In this document: piece by piece, positions 55,838-64,000 of the stretch
Layout: each line of letters starts with the position of its first letter
Numbering within the stretch: position 1 is the stretch's first letter
Origin: FEN-1297 sp963834015
Lineage (GTDB): Bacteria > Bacteroidota > Ignavibacteria > Ignavibacteriales > Ignavibacteriaceae
DNA length: 64,000 nucleotides
Reading direction: 5' to 3'
NCBI GenBank assembly: GCA_963834015.1
Contig: CAWIAG010000002.1
Location: 186,001 to 250,000 of the forward strand
Notes under the pieces: generated by a model
What the model saw: the letters and a program-made list of their open reading frames with translations, nothing else
Told to the model about the DNA's origin: nothing
The model's database searches: none
Program-made: the position numbers and the translations under genes

Positions 55838-56222
55838 AATTCCATCGGAACGGAAGTTCGGTACTACAAATCGCTGATTCGTATAATAAAATGAATATTC
55901 AAACATGTCTTAGTCCCATCGGGACGGCATACTTGTAGCAAATTTGTCGTCCATCAATCAATTTGAACCGCAGAGCGGTGACATGGTGTTTTGAGCTGCA
56001 GAGCAGCGAAATGCTTGTAGCAAAGCGGCATGCTTGTAGAAAATTTGTCATCGATCAATCAGTTTGAACCGCAGAGCGGTGACATGGTGCCTTGAGCTGC
56101 AGAGCAGCGAGATGCTTGTAGCAAGCGGCATGCTTGTAGAAAATTTGTCATCGATCAATCAGTTTGAACCGCAGAGCGGCGAGATGGTGTCTTGTAGCTG
56201 CAGAGCAGCGGCATATTAGCGA
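55838..56222. repeat. Tandem ~100-bp repeat array of short hairpins
   Basis: A unit of about 100-101 bp recurs at 55941, 56042 and 56142 (AATTTGTCATCGATCAATCA marks each start). Each unit holds the mini-hairpins CCGC-AGA-GCGG and GCTGC-AGA-GCAGC, each followed by GACAT or GAGAT and CTTGTAG-like words. Two related hairpins (TTCC-ATC-GGAA, TCCC-ATC-GGGA) precede the array. A single unit piece is at 14672. There is no open frame and no CRISPR-like spacer pattern. Together with the hairpin at 56259 it occupies most of 55519-56337. Confidence 0.8.
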
Positions 56223-56258
56223 TTTCATCGTGAAGGATTTGAAATTACAAATAATTGT

Positions 56259-56322
56259 CGTGAGGCTCACCTTTGAGGTGAACCTCACGTAAGTCCCTAC
56301 TTACTATTACGACATTTGTCGT
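56259..56322. repeat. Two palindromes at the left edge of the DUF1670 element
   Basis: CGTGAGG-C-TCACC-TTTGA-GGTGA-A-CCTCACG (56259-56289) is a 12-bp stem with one mismatch. ACGACATTTGTCGT (56309-56322) is a perfect 14-bp palindrome. Both lie within 80 bp of the left inverted repeat and may be transposase or regulator sites. Confidence 0.55.
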
Positions 56323-56387
56323 TATTTAAAGTTTAGGTCATATGACCACAGGAGATTAATTTTCCAGTACAAATTGGAGGATCTCCG

Positions 56388-57233
56388 ATGGATAAAATTC
56401 AAAATTCCGATTATTACGGACTTAAACGTCTTGAGTCCAAGAACGCTAAAAATGCTATTATTCAAAAGCTTGCTCAGGATTTTAACCTTACTCCTATTAT
56501 CGCCGAAGCTTTTTATAAGCAAGTTTCTATATACTTCCAGGAACATTCCAATATAACTCTTTCCAGTGGTGAAGTTTCTTATGAAGCTGTTTGTTCAACT
56601 GAACCGGCTGGTAAACACATTAGGCTTACCCGCAAGGTTACCTGCCGCCTGAAGCTTATGGACATTAACTCTGACTTTGATGTACTCGCTAACTTTGGCC
56701 TTGCAGGCATGAGAAGACTCCGTATTGAACGCCTTACAAGACAAGCCTATGACCAGGGCGCTCTGCTTACTTATGAAGATCTGGCTTTGCTGCTGACCAC
56801 CTCGCCTGCTACCGTTAAAAGAGATATCTTCTTCCTTCGCAAAGACGGTAAGTTCATTATGACAAGAGGTACCAAGCTTGATATGGGACCGGGTCTTTCT
56901 CATAAGTCTATCATTCTTGACCTGTACTTCAAAGGCTATTCTTTTACTGATATTGAACTCAAAACCAATCACTCTGAGACTTCCGTTAAAAGATACCTGG
57001 CTGATTTTATCCAGGTAGCTACTCTTCATAATCAAAAATTCTCACCGCAGCAAATCAGGCTTATTGCTCAAAAGTCCGATCGCCTCGTCAGAGAGTATAT
57101 CCAACTTTATGACATCTACTATAAGCTTGATAATAAACGTCTTTTGGATATCTTTTCTCCAGAACCGGCTGACGCTGACTCTAAAAAAAAATCCGGCATT
57201 CCTTCCCGCTCAGGAGGCAATGACAATGAGTAA
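56388..57233 (+). CDS. DUF1670 protein A (helix-turn-helix, possible mobile-element protein)
   Basis: A 281-residue DUF1670-family protein with GGAGG seven bases before the ATG. An N-terminal helical region is followed by two helix-turn-helix-like segments: YEDLALLLTTSPATVKRDIF (about residues 126-150) and YSFTDIELKTNHSETSVKRY (about 185-210). The pattern AYDQGALLT-x3-DLA, TRG and HKSII-x2-LY is shared with the next gene, so the two are paralogues. Its biochemical role is not known to me; DNA binding is inferred. It overlaps the second gene by 8 bp. Codon usage (many CTT, CTG, GCT) differs from the neighbours. Confidence 0.8.
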   Translation: MDKIQNSDYYGLKRLESKNAKNAIIQKLAQDFNLTPIIAEAFYKQVSIYFQEHSNITLSSGEVSYEAVCSTEPAGKHIRLTRKVTCRLKLMDINSDFDVLANFGLAGMRRLRIERLTRQAYDQGALLTYEDLALLLTTSPATVKRDIFFLRKDGKFIMTRGTKLDMGPGLSHKSIILDLYFKGYSFTDIELKTNHSETSVKRYLADFIQVATLHNQKFSPQQIRLIAQKSDRLVREYIQLYDIYYKLDNKRLLDIFSPEPADADSKKKSGIPSRSGGNDNE

Positions 57234-58044
57234 AGCTTTAACTAAACAACAAATTCAACTCAAAAAATTCAGGCGTCTTAGCGATAAATCTCTTGAGCAG
57301 CTTTTGCTGCACCGCTTTCTTAATAACTACGGATATGACAGAGGTGAGATTACTGCTAAAGCCATTATCAACGATATCCTTCAGCTTGTTGACCATTACT
57401 TCCTTGTCTCAACCCTGGATGACGACCTTCACCATATTAATTACGGACAGCTTGTCTGGATGGCCGTACCGGTTGATGAGTTCCCGCAGAGAAGTAAATC
57501 TATTGCCGCTACAAGGCTTAAGCCAGTGGTGCTTTCCTTCATTAACGATGAAGATATCTCCCACATTGCTCACGGTTTCGATTCTAAATCCCTTCGTAAA
57601 AACAGGCTTAAGCGATGGGGTGATCAAGCTTTTGACCAGGGCGCTTTACTTACTCAGCTTGACCTTGCTGCACTTCTCGGTGTTTGTGATGCTGTCGTTA
57701 GTCAGTATGTGCAGGAAATTCAAACCGATGGCCATTTACTCCCAACAAGGGGTAACATTCATGATCTCTCTGGAGCTATCACTCATAAAAGAGAAATTAT
57801 TACTCTGTATCTGCAAGGCTTTCTTACTCCTGATATTGCGCTTAAAACCAATCACTCTAAAGAAGCCGTCGACCGTTACATCAAAGACTACCACAGAGTG
57901 GAGATTCTATGGTATCACGATATTAAAGACCCGGATAAAATCTCTATGTTATCAAGATTATCTAAGCGAGTTGTCCAACAGTATATTGACCTTTTGCCAT
58001 CTAAATTGAAAAACAGTTTGTCAAAGAACGATGGTAAAACCTAA
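57226..58044 (+). CDS. DUF1670 protein B (helix-turn-helix, paralogue of protein A)
   Basis: A 272-residue paralogue. I start at 57226 (MSKALTKQQIQLKKFRRLSD) because AGGAGG lies eight bases upstream; a longer frame to 57064 is only overlap with gene A. It repeats the pattern AFDQGALLTQLDLAALLGV, LPTRG, THKREIITLYLQGF and DIALKTNHSKEAVDRYIKDY, again with two helix-turn-helix-like parts. A and B together could act as a heterodimer. The terminator at 58073 follows. Confidence 0.8.
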   Translation: MSKALTKQQIQLKKFRRLSDKSLEQLLLHRFLNNYGYDRGEITAKAIINDILQLVDHYFLVSTLDDDLHHINYGQLVWMAVPVDEFPQRSKSIAATRLKPVVLSFINDEDISHIAHGFDSKSLRKNRLKRWGDQAFDQGALLTQLDLAALLGVCDAVVSQYVQEIQTDGHLLPTRGNIHDLSGAITHKREIITLYLQGFLTPDIALKTNHSKEAVDRYIKDYHRVEILWYHDIKDPDKISMLSRLSKRVVQQYIDLLPSKLKNSLSKNDGKT

Positions 58045-58072
58045 TGTTTTATTTCTAATTTTTTTTAATTTT

Positions 58073-58099
58073 AGGGAAACGACTTGTTTTCGTTTCCCT
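58073..58099. terminator. Terminator of the DUF1670 pair
   Basis: AGGGAAACGA-CTTGTTT-TCGTTTCCCT, a perfect 10-bp stem, with T-rich sequence on both sides. It ends the DUF1670 transcript and, read in reverse, may also stop the beta-helix gene transcript from 58180. Confidence 0.78.
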
Positions 58100-58179
58100 T
58101 TATTCAGTGTTTCTGTTACTTTGTTCTTATTTAACTTATTTAATTTTAACTACTTAGTCTCTCATGTGGTCATTTGATA

Positions 58180-59892
58180 CTATTTCATCAGTATCATCTT
58201 CTTAGTAGCATTAAATGATTGAGACTCCAACCTGTAGAAGTATATACCGCTGGCAACCTGGTTGCCAAATTCATTTTTGCCATTCCATGTAGCTGTATAG
58301 TTACCGGGTTTAACCTGACTGTTAACGAGTGTTGCTATCTTCTGGCCAAGAATATTGAATACTTCAAGCTTAACATTTTCAGTTTTAGCAATACTGAACT
58401 GAATATTCGTCGAAGGATTAAATGGATTCGGATATGCATTGGATAATGAAAATGCTGCCGGTAACTGAGAACCTTTTTTTACAGTAACTCCTGTTACGTA
58501 TTTTTCATGAGCTGACGGATACCAATTTAAATCACCCAAAGGCAATCCATCTGTACCTGCAGTTTGTAAAGTTGTATTCGTGTATGAAAGATTTTCGGGC
58601 AGCGGCCAGGTCGGCGGGAATAATTTGCCGCTCGGCGGTATAAACTGCCACATTGAATCTGAAGTAGAATTCGCTTCAGTAATTCTAATAACATAATTCA
58701 GCACAGTATTAAATTGAGCCTCCACTGTAGAATTAAATCCGGGATCAGTATTAACATTATTTTTTTGTGTAAGTCCGGGATAATCGGTTGGATCGTTAAA
58801 TTTTTCAGCAGTAAAATTATTCATCCAAACCGAAGGGTAAAGTATTCCAAGTACTGTTTTTGTACCAACTGTCTCCATTTTTGTAACGGTATCATTATAC
58901 GCGGTATAAAAATTTGTTAAAAAACTTGGCCAGAAATAAGAATTATTATCGACGGTTGCTATTCTTGTTTTATTCGAAACCGGCGGTATAAGCCCTGATA
59001 TTGCCGTATCAAGACTTATTAATCCGGAAACGAAAGGATAATTTTCATAATATTCCTGGGATATTTCAGTTGAATCGCTTGCCGGCGCTTCAGTACCGAA
59101 AAATATATTGTTTTTAATTATAACATTAGTTCCCATGAAAATATTAAGCGGGTTAGTCATATTTATAAAAACAGTATTGTGTTCAAATTTAAAGTATGAG
59201 TTATACCCGGTAATACAATATGCATATGAACTTTGATAAAACATCGTATTATTTACCATAACTACGCTGTCAACCTGTGCTACTTCAAGATCTACGGCTT
59301 TTCCAAAAAACCATTGTCCTATGCTTTGACTATTTCTAAAAACACAATCTGAAACAAAAAATTTATCCCAAACTCCTGCCGTTGATATAGCGGAATTACA
59401 AACTGCATCAAATATTACGCTGTCAACAGTTAATTTGATACTATCGGCAAAAGTTTGAATAGTAATAGCTTTGTCTATATTTGGTACTGTCTGATCGGGA
59501 CGTACATTAAGAAAATAAATATTCTTAAAAGAAGCGCTTGAATGAGGTTGGGTAAGGTTAAAAAATAACCAGGGGGATGAGTTATCTGCAAGAATCGACG
59601 GCGCTATTACGGGTGGTGCGCCTGCACCTGAAGCGCCAAAAAGATTGAAATTACCGTTTATGTTCATCGTATTTTTAAATAAGTATACAGAATCTCTATA
59701 CAATGCGTAAACACGGTTTGGATGCGCTCTTGCACCGGTAGAAGTAGTATCACCAACAATAAGACTATCTATGTTGCCTATCGGGTGAGCCTTAATCCAA
59801 AGTGTATCGGCGGTCTGCCCGAATGATTGGCTTGGCGCGATAATCAGAAATAATACCGCGGCCAAAGCGAACAATGTAATTGTTTTTTTCAT
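58180..59892 (-). CDS. Secreted beta-helix-like protein with sorting domain (partner of TonB receptor B)
   Basis: A 570-residue exported protein (signal MKKTITLFALAAVLFLIIAP). The body shows short strand repeats of a parallel beta-helix (FKNIYFLNVRPDQTVPN, VDSVIFDAVCNSAI, FKFEHNTVFINMTNPLNIFM, VIIKNNIFFGT). It is paralogous to the protein at 27856: both have NLSYTN-x5-TAG and PLGDL-x-W-x-P before the type A sorting domain (YPNPFNPSTNIQFSIAK to KKMILMK). No lyase active site was recognised. AAGGAGA precedes the ATG. It follows TonB receptor B by 44 bp. The stop codon is two bases from the inverted repeat of the DUF1670 element. Confidence 0.82.
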   Translation of the reverse strand: MKKTITLFALAAVLFLIIAPSQSFGQTADTLWIKAHPIGNIDSLIVGDTTSTGARAHPNRVYALYRDSVYLFKNTMNINGNFNLFGASGAGAPPVIAPSILADNSSPWLFFNLTQPHSSASFKNIYFLNVRPDQTVPNIDKAITIQTFADSIKLTVDSVIFDAVCNSAISTAGVWDKFFVSDCVFRNSQSIGQWFFGKAVDLEVAQVDSVVMVNNTMFYQSSYAYCITGYNSYFKFEHNTVFINMTNPLNIFMGTNVIIKNNIFFGTEAPASDSTEISQEYYENYPFVSGLISLDTAISGLIPPVSNKTRIATVDNNSYFWPSFLTNFYTAYNDTVTKMETVGTKTVLGILYPSVWMNNFTAEKFNDPTDYPGLTQKNNVNTDPGFNSTVEAQFNTVLNYVIRITEANSTSDSMWQFIPPSGKLFPPTWPLPENLSYTNTTLQTAGTDGLPLGDLNWYPSAHEKYVTGVTVKKGSQLPAAFSLSNAYPNPFNPSTNIQFSIAKTENVKLEVFNILGQKIATLVNSQVKPGNYTATWNGKNEFGNQVASGIYFYRLESQSFNATKKMILMK

Positions 59893-59936
59893 AAGAATCT
59901 CCTTATAGTTATAGTTTTTTGTGACTAACTTTTAAA

Positions 59937-62885
59937 TTATAATGTTACTCGGAATCCTAAATCAGCAGTCATACCGTAATCTTGTATGCTTGTGGGATAA
60001 TTATTTCCTTCTTCCTGGTTAACGTCTTCCGCTCCATTAATATTATTCATATCAAAGAAAACCTGGATCCCAAACCATGGAAGCTTCTGTTTGACTGATA
60101 AATCCCATCGTGAAGATTTTTCCGTATCTTGTCTTTGCTCCGGCCAAAAGTTAACCTGTTCAAATATATCAGCCTGGTATAAAAGCGATACCCGTGCAGA
60201 AAATCCTTCATAATCATACCCAACAGCAAAATTCAGTATATCATTCGGCTGGTCAAGTATCCGGCTGGTAAAATATGTTGTAGTATGGGTTACCTGGTAT
60301 GTATATGGGTCTATATTTGTGACAATTCGAGGATATTTTGTATCCGCATATGTGTGTGTATAATTTATACTTAAAACTAAACCGGTAAATGGTTCTGGCA
60401 GATACCAGAGGTGGGTTTGCCAGTCCAATTCTATGCCGTATAAATTTACAGCATAAGGATTATTTATGTATGTGGTCAATGAAGTTCCCGATGGAGTTCC
60501 GGGCGGAATCCCCGGATAATCGGCAGCATTGATAATAAAAGTATTTACCTGGTAAATCATATTTTGAATATGTTTTAAAAATCCGTCGATGGTCAGTAAA
60601 CCAATCTCATTATTAAAAAATGATAATACTGCATCACAATTTGCAGACTGCGCCGGGTTAAGCCGGAAATTATTATAAGTAATTGAGGACCCGTTAACAT
60701 CAACTCTTGGCGTTATTGTATTATAATCCGGATAATTAATTGTATTCGTATAAGCAAGTTGAACCTGCATCCATGACAAAGGCTTATACCTAAAATGAAC
60801 CATCGGCAGCCAATAACCATGAGATTGATCAACAGTAGTGTCGGTATAATCATAGGAAACTTTTGAGTTGGTTGTTTCAAATCCATGCGGTGCAGTATAA
60901 GTTGTGTTAAGAACCTGGTAACGTACTCCCGGGAGTATTGCGATATCCGGTCCAACATCAACTGTAGCCATTAGATATTCTGCATTTTTTTTCTCATCTC
61001 CGGAGTAATTATTTATTGTAGATGCACCAACATCATGAGCATACGCATCCAGGTTTCCATATTTTTTCGCAATATTCAATACATTCCACATCAAACCAAA
61101 ATTTATGGGTACTGTCAAATGATAATTATTATTAAGAAAATTGCCGTAACTAAAATTTGGATCCTCAAAAAAGGTTATTGGAAGATCAGCGCCCGGTGCA
61201 ACTGTTTGCATCCATGGATATGTATTTTGAATTTGCTGACGCACAAGAGAACCACTGACGTATAATGCACCGTCTCCCTCTGTAAAATCATAATCCCTTA
61301 TTCTGTATTGATACATTCCCCCGAATTTTAATTTAGCTGTAACCAGTTCCGAAACATTAATAATTTTTATGAAATCCAATGAACCTGTGAATGCCCTATC
61401 CCTCGAAATATCAGAAAAGTTACTAAGTGAATTTAAATAAGTAGTCTGGAAATTATTATTAGCTTTTGGTACGGCGTCTACTGGAGGCAGGGACTCATAG
61501 CTAAAGTTATTAATACCGGCACTTTCCTGATAGAATGAGAAACTAAAATCATTGGGATCCTGACTCTCCGAATATGTATGGGATAATTTCAAATCTATAT
61601 CAATAATTGGAATTGATTGTTTTACATCAATTAGGTTCGTTATAACATTAAGTTTATTATCTGATTCAGTTCCGCTATATGATTTAGTATTACCCGTAAA
61701 ATCATAACTTTCACCACGGTTAAATAATTTGGTATCGCTCGAACTTAAAAAATTCATAAAATCAATTTCGCCGTTCGGGAGTTTGTAATCTAAGACTACT
61801 GTAGCTCCATAACGCTGCCTGTCTCTTACTATATCTGAAAGGCCTACACTTTCAAGTAAAAGTTGATTTTTTTCACCGTAATTAAAAGTTTCTGAATAGT
61901 AACTGGCACTTAATTCATTGGAAGTTAAATTCTTTCTTTCAGCAGTTACCTGCGCAAAAATACCAAGGCGGTCTCCTAAAAATCTTTCTTCCACACTACC
62001 GCTGAATTTATAATCGGTATACGTATCCTGCAGATTATTATATCCTCCCTGTGCAAGGAAATCATAAACAGGAGCAGTTAATCCGCTTTTTGCTTTCCTT
62101 AAATCAAAATTAACAACGCCTCCAAGAACGGCAGCGTCCATATCGGGTGTAATCTCCTTTATTACTTCAATTCCTCCCAGCATATTGGATGATATCATAC
62201 TTAAATCAGTTGCCCTGTCGCCAAAATCGGAAGATTGTACCAAATTGCTAGGTGTATTACCGGGTAATTGATTTGAGTTAGGAGTAATATTTCCCGGCAT
62301 TTGAACGCCGTCAATTGTTACCTCGTTATATTGAGGAGCCATCCCTCTTATTACAACCTCTGATCCTTCTCCCCCTTCTCTTATAAGTGATATACCAGGC
62401 AGCCTGCCCACTGACTTAGCCGCATTAGCATCGGGCAATTCCTGTAGTTTTGCAGCAGAAACAACATTTTTTACTGCTATTGAAGAAAGCTGCTCATTAA
62501 TTGCTTTATTTTGTCCTTCAGCCTGTGCCGTAACAACTACACTATCGCTGTAAATACCGGCGGCTTTTAAATTGAAATTGCATGTAACAACCTTATCTTC
62601 TTTTACTTCAATAACAACTTCCTCACTTTTATAACCGACATAGGATCCGCGAAGAGTGTACTTACCGGGAGGAATATTTGGAATTATATAATTGCCCTCC
62701 GCATCTGAGGAAGTTCCCCAGCTTGTACCAATAATAATAACGTTAGCAAATGGAAGTGATTCTCTTGTTTCAGCATCCCTAATAATGCCTTTAATTGTAC
62801 CATTGGATGCAGGCAAAATGACTGCACTTAGTATCTGCAAAAATATTAATATCTCTCCCAATACATTAGTAATTTTTTTTATCAT
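59937..62885 (-). CDS. TonB-dependent receptor B (TonB-Xanth-Caul type)
   Basis: A 982-residue outer-membrane receptor and paralogue of the receptor at 29763. A signal segment leads to a carboxypeptidase-regulatory-like domain (GTIKGIIRDAETRESLPFAN, IPPGKYTLRGSYVGYKSEEV), the plug (INEQLSSIAVKNVVSAAKLQ, GRLPGISLIREGGEGSEVVI, TPDMDAAVLGGVVNFDLR) and a beta-barrel. The plug motifs place it in the Xanthomonas/Caulobacter carbohydrate-type group. AAAGGG precedes the ATG. Unlike receptor A no LacI-type operator was found upstream, so a different regulator is likely. Confidence 0.87.
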   Translation of the reverse strand: MIKKITNVLGEILIFLQILSAVILPASNGTIKGIIRDAETRESLPFANVIIIGTSWGTSSDAEGNYIIPNIPPGKYTLRGSYVGYKSEEVVIEVKEDKVVTCNFNLKAAGIYSDSVVVTAQAEGQNKAINEQLSSIAVKNVVSAAKLQELPDANAAKSVGRLPGISLIREGGEGSEVVIRGMAPQYNEVTIDGVQMPGNITPNSNQLPGNTPSNLVQSSDFGDRATDLSMISSNMLGGIEVIKEITPDMDAAVLGGVVNFDLRKAKSGLTAPVYDFLAQGGYNNLQDTYTDYKFSGSVEERFLGDRLGIFAQVTAERKNLTSNELSASYYSETFNYGEKNQLLLESVGLSDIVRDRQRYGATVVLDYKLPNGEIDFMNFLSSSDTKLFNRGESYDFTGNTKSYSGTESDNKLNVITNLIDVKQSIPIIDIDLKLSHTYSESQDPNDFSFSFYQESAGINNFSYESLPPVDAVPKANNNFQTTYLNSLSNFSDISRDRAFTGSLDFIKIINVSELVTAKLKFGGMYQYRIRDYDFTEGDGALYVSGSLVRQQIQNTYPWMQTVAPGADLPITFFEDPNFSYGNFLNNNYHLTVPINFGLMWNVLNIAKKYGNLDAYAHDVGASTINNYSGDEKKNAEYLMATVDVGPDIAILPGVRYQVLNTTYTAPHGFETTNSKVSYDYTDTTVDQSHGYWLPMVHFRYKPLSWMQVQLAYTNTINYPDYNTITPRVDVNGSSITYNNFRLNPAQSANCDAVLSFFNNEIGLLTIDGFLKHIQNMIYQVNTFIINAADYPGIPPGTPSGTSLTTYINNPYAVNLYGIELDWQTHLWYLPEPFTGLVLSINYTHTYADTKYPRIVTNIDPYTYQVTHTTTYFTSRILDQPNDILNFAVGYDYEGFSARVSLLYQADIFEQVNFWPEQRQDTEKSSRWDLSVKQKLPWFGIQVFFDMNNINGAEDVNQEEGNNYPTSIQDYGMTADLGFRVTL

Positions 62886-63142
62886 AAAGCCCTTTCATAT
62901 TAAACCGAGAAAGATTCTTGAATAAGAAGCGATATTTTTAATTATTTATAATAAAATATATTCCAAACTATATTCGGGGAGTTTATTCTTGATTAAAATA
63001 TACTATAAAAGAATAAAAATCAATACTGAAATTTTCTTTTTATATTATGAAATAAATAACATGATTTGGAGCAATATATTTTACAATAGAATAAACTTAA
63101 AATCTAATTTTTACCAGATATAGTACGTACTGATTAAATTTT

Positions 63143-64000
63143 TTAAGGATTTACAACTAAACTAATTTTATGCAAATCTCTTAAAGCTGAAGATGACCCG
63201 ACCATTAATGTATATAAATCAGCTTCTACTTTAACTCCCTCTTTTTCAATCCAGCGCGATAGTACATCCGGGGATATCCTGAATTCGATTTTCTGTTTTT
63301 CACCCGGTTTCAAACTAATTCTTTTAAATCCCTTCAGTGTTTTTACTGCTTGCAAATCTTTCTTCGCTTTAACATATAACTGTACAACTTCATCGCCTTT
63401 AAGTTTGCCTGTGTTGGAAACGTCTATAGAAAGAATTGTTGTGTCATTTTTATGTATGGAGCTTTTAGCCAGCTTTAAATTACTGTAAGAAAAAGAAGAA
63501 TAGCTTAAACCGTATCCGAAAGGAAAGAGCGGTTCTCCTTTAAAATAACGGTAAGTTCTGTTTTTCATATTGTAATCATCAAAAGCAGGTAATTGATTAA
63601 TCGATTTATAAAAAGTAACCGGCAGCCGGCCCGCTGGATTATAATCACCGGATATTACATCCGCTATTGCTGTGCCTGCAGCCTGTCCCGGATACCACGC
63701 CTCAATTATTGCTGGTATGTGTTCTTTTTCCCAATTAATGGAAACTGCACTGCCATTCAACAAAACCAAAATTACAGGTTTCCCGTAAGCATATATTCTC
63801 TTAATAAAATTTGTTTGAGCTTCGGGAAGGTCAAGGCTAAGCCTGTCTCCTCCTTTAAAACCTTTTACATTCACTTTCATTTCCTCACCCTCAAGCCGTG
63901 GGGAAAGCCCGAGGACAATAATAACTGCATCAGATTCTTTAACTGCATCTATTGCTTTCTGCTCTAACTTATTGTCAGGAACTTCCCAGATTAATTGCAT
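63143..64000 (-). CDS. GH3 beta-glycosidase, C-terminal part (5' end outside window)
   Basis: A 285-residue open end. It contains the second GH3 domain (DAVIIVLGLSPRLEGEEMKV, GDRLSLDLPEAQTNFIKRIY, VILVLLNGSAVSINW, AWYPGQAAGTAIADVISGDY) and the fibronectin-III-like domain (PFGYGLSYSSFSYSNL onward). The nucleophile domain lies outside. GE followed by EMKV carries the probable acid/base Glu of the xylosidase type. The Met at the edge is internal, not a start. It reads toward receptor B with a 257-bp gap of AT-rich sequence between. Confidence 0.85.
   Translation of the reverse strand: MQLIWEVPDNKLEQKAIDAVKESDAVIIVLGLSPRLEGEEMKVNVKGFKGGDRLSLDLPEAQTNFIKRIYAYGKPVILVLLNGSAVSINWEKEHIPAIIEAWYPGQAAGTAIADVISGDYNPAGRLPVTFYKSINQLPAFDDYNMKNRTYRYFKGEPLFPFGYGLSYSSFSYSNLKLAKSSIHKNDTTILSIDVSNTGKLKGDEVVQLYVKAKKDLQAVKTLKGFKRISLKPGEKQKIEFRISPDVLSRWIEKEGVKVEADLYTLMVGSSSALRDLHKISLVVNP

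Larger units (their letters stand above)
56338..58177. mobile_element. Candidate mobile element: two DUF1670 genes between 17-bp inverted repeats
   Basis: TCATATGACCACAGGAG (56338-56354) and CTCATGTGGTCATTTGA (58161-58177) are inverted repeats matching at 15 of 17 positions and enclose 1.84 kb with two genes and a terminator. The left repeat lies in a 12-bp palindrome GGTCATATGACC. The right end is two bases from the stop codon of the beta-helix gene. No target duplication was found. Inside, the G+C content is higher than in the surroundings (31 of 60 in the stretch starting at 56701). The genes lack a visible DDE or tyrosine recombinase motif. Confidence 0.5.

Noticed and set aside
55838..56222. 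Tandem repeats as a CRISPR array
   Set aside because: The whole ~100-bp unit is repeated, without constant short repeats separated by unique spacers, and no cas gene is present.
57293..58009. 238-codon plus frame inside DUF1670 protein B
   Set aside because: It is the +1 shadow of the DUF1670 gene, low-complexity Leu/Ser/Thr, with no own ribosome-binding site.

Overview
The window is AT-rich DNA from a carbohydrate-degrading bacterium, most likely of the Ignavibacteria / Melioribacter branch of the Bacteroidota-Chlorobi group (inference). The signs are secreted enzymes ending in an 80-residue YPNPFNP...SGxYxYxL...KKMxLxK sorting domain (type IX secretion type A), TonB-dependent receptors, a Chlorobi/Rhodothermus-like carotenoid set, AGGAGG ribosome-binding sites and sigma70-like promoters. 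Almost every gene is on the minus strand. No rRNA or tRNA gene was seen.

Layout. 1-6.0 kb: a GH2 lipoprotein (cut by the window edge), a DUF5060/GH5-like hydrolase, a nitroreductase and a zinc alcohol dehydrogenase. 6.1-13.6 kb: an eight-gene, translationally coupled carotenoid operon (crtI, crtB, an unknown exported protein, crtYcd, crtD-like, cruD-like, cruC-like, cruF-like). It diverges from a CarH-type B12 photoreceptor-repressor gene at 13.7 kb, and three copies of a 15-bp motif sit on the two promoters between them. 14.7-21.2 kb: an NTF2-like protein, an SSS symporter with a small membrane partner, a truncated GH3, and a hexuronate module (uxuB-like gene, decayed uxuA, ExuT-like transporter). 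21.5-29.6 kb: GH43, a membrane spermidine-synthase-like protein with a parvulin partner, and a beta-helix secreted protein. 29.7-49 kb: a xylan/hemicellulose locus with a TonB receptor, GH8, GPH transporter, GH3, LacI regulator, stand-alone CBM, GH30 xylanase-like enzyme, GH29, GH30 and GH95. 49-54 kb: a decayed zone (sorting-domain ghost, CE15 fragment, other coding scraps) around an intact amt-glnK pair. 54-58.2 kb: DUF4402 and pilin-like proteins, a 100-bp tandem hairpin repeat, and a possible mobile element carrying two paralogous DUF1670 genes between 17-bp inverted repeats. 58.2-64 kb: a second TonB receptor / beta-helix pair and the 3' end of a GH3 gene.

How the parts fit. The sugar enzymes suit glucuronoarabinoxylan with fucosylated side chains. 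Oligosaccharides would enter through two TonB receptors, each paired with a sorted beta-helix protein and not with SusD. A LacI regulator probably controls the set, because the identical 14-mer TTGAAACGGTTCAA occurs four times, each time just downstream of a plausible -10 box and in the same orientation to transcription. The glucuronate branch (uxuA, CE15) and some glycosidases are broken, so the locus appears to be in reductive turnover. The carotenoid genes predict a glycosylated, acylated monocyclic carotenoid under light/B12 control.
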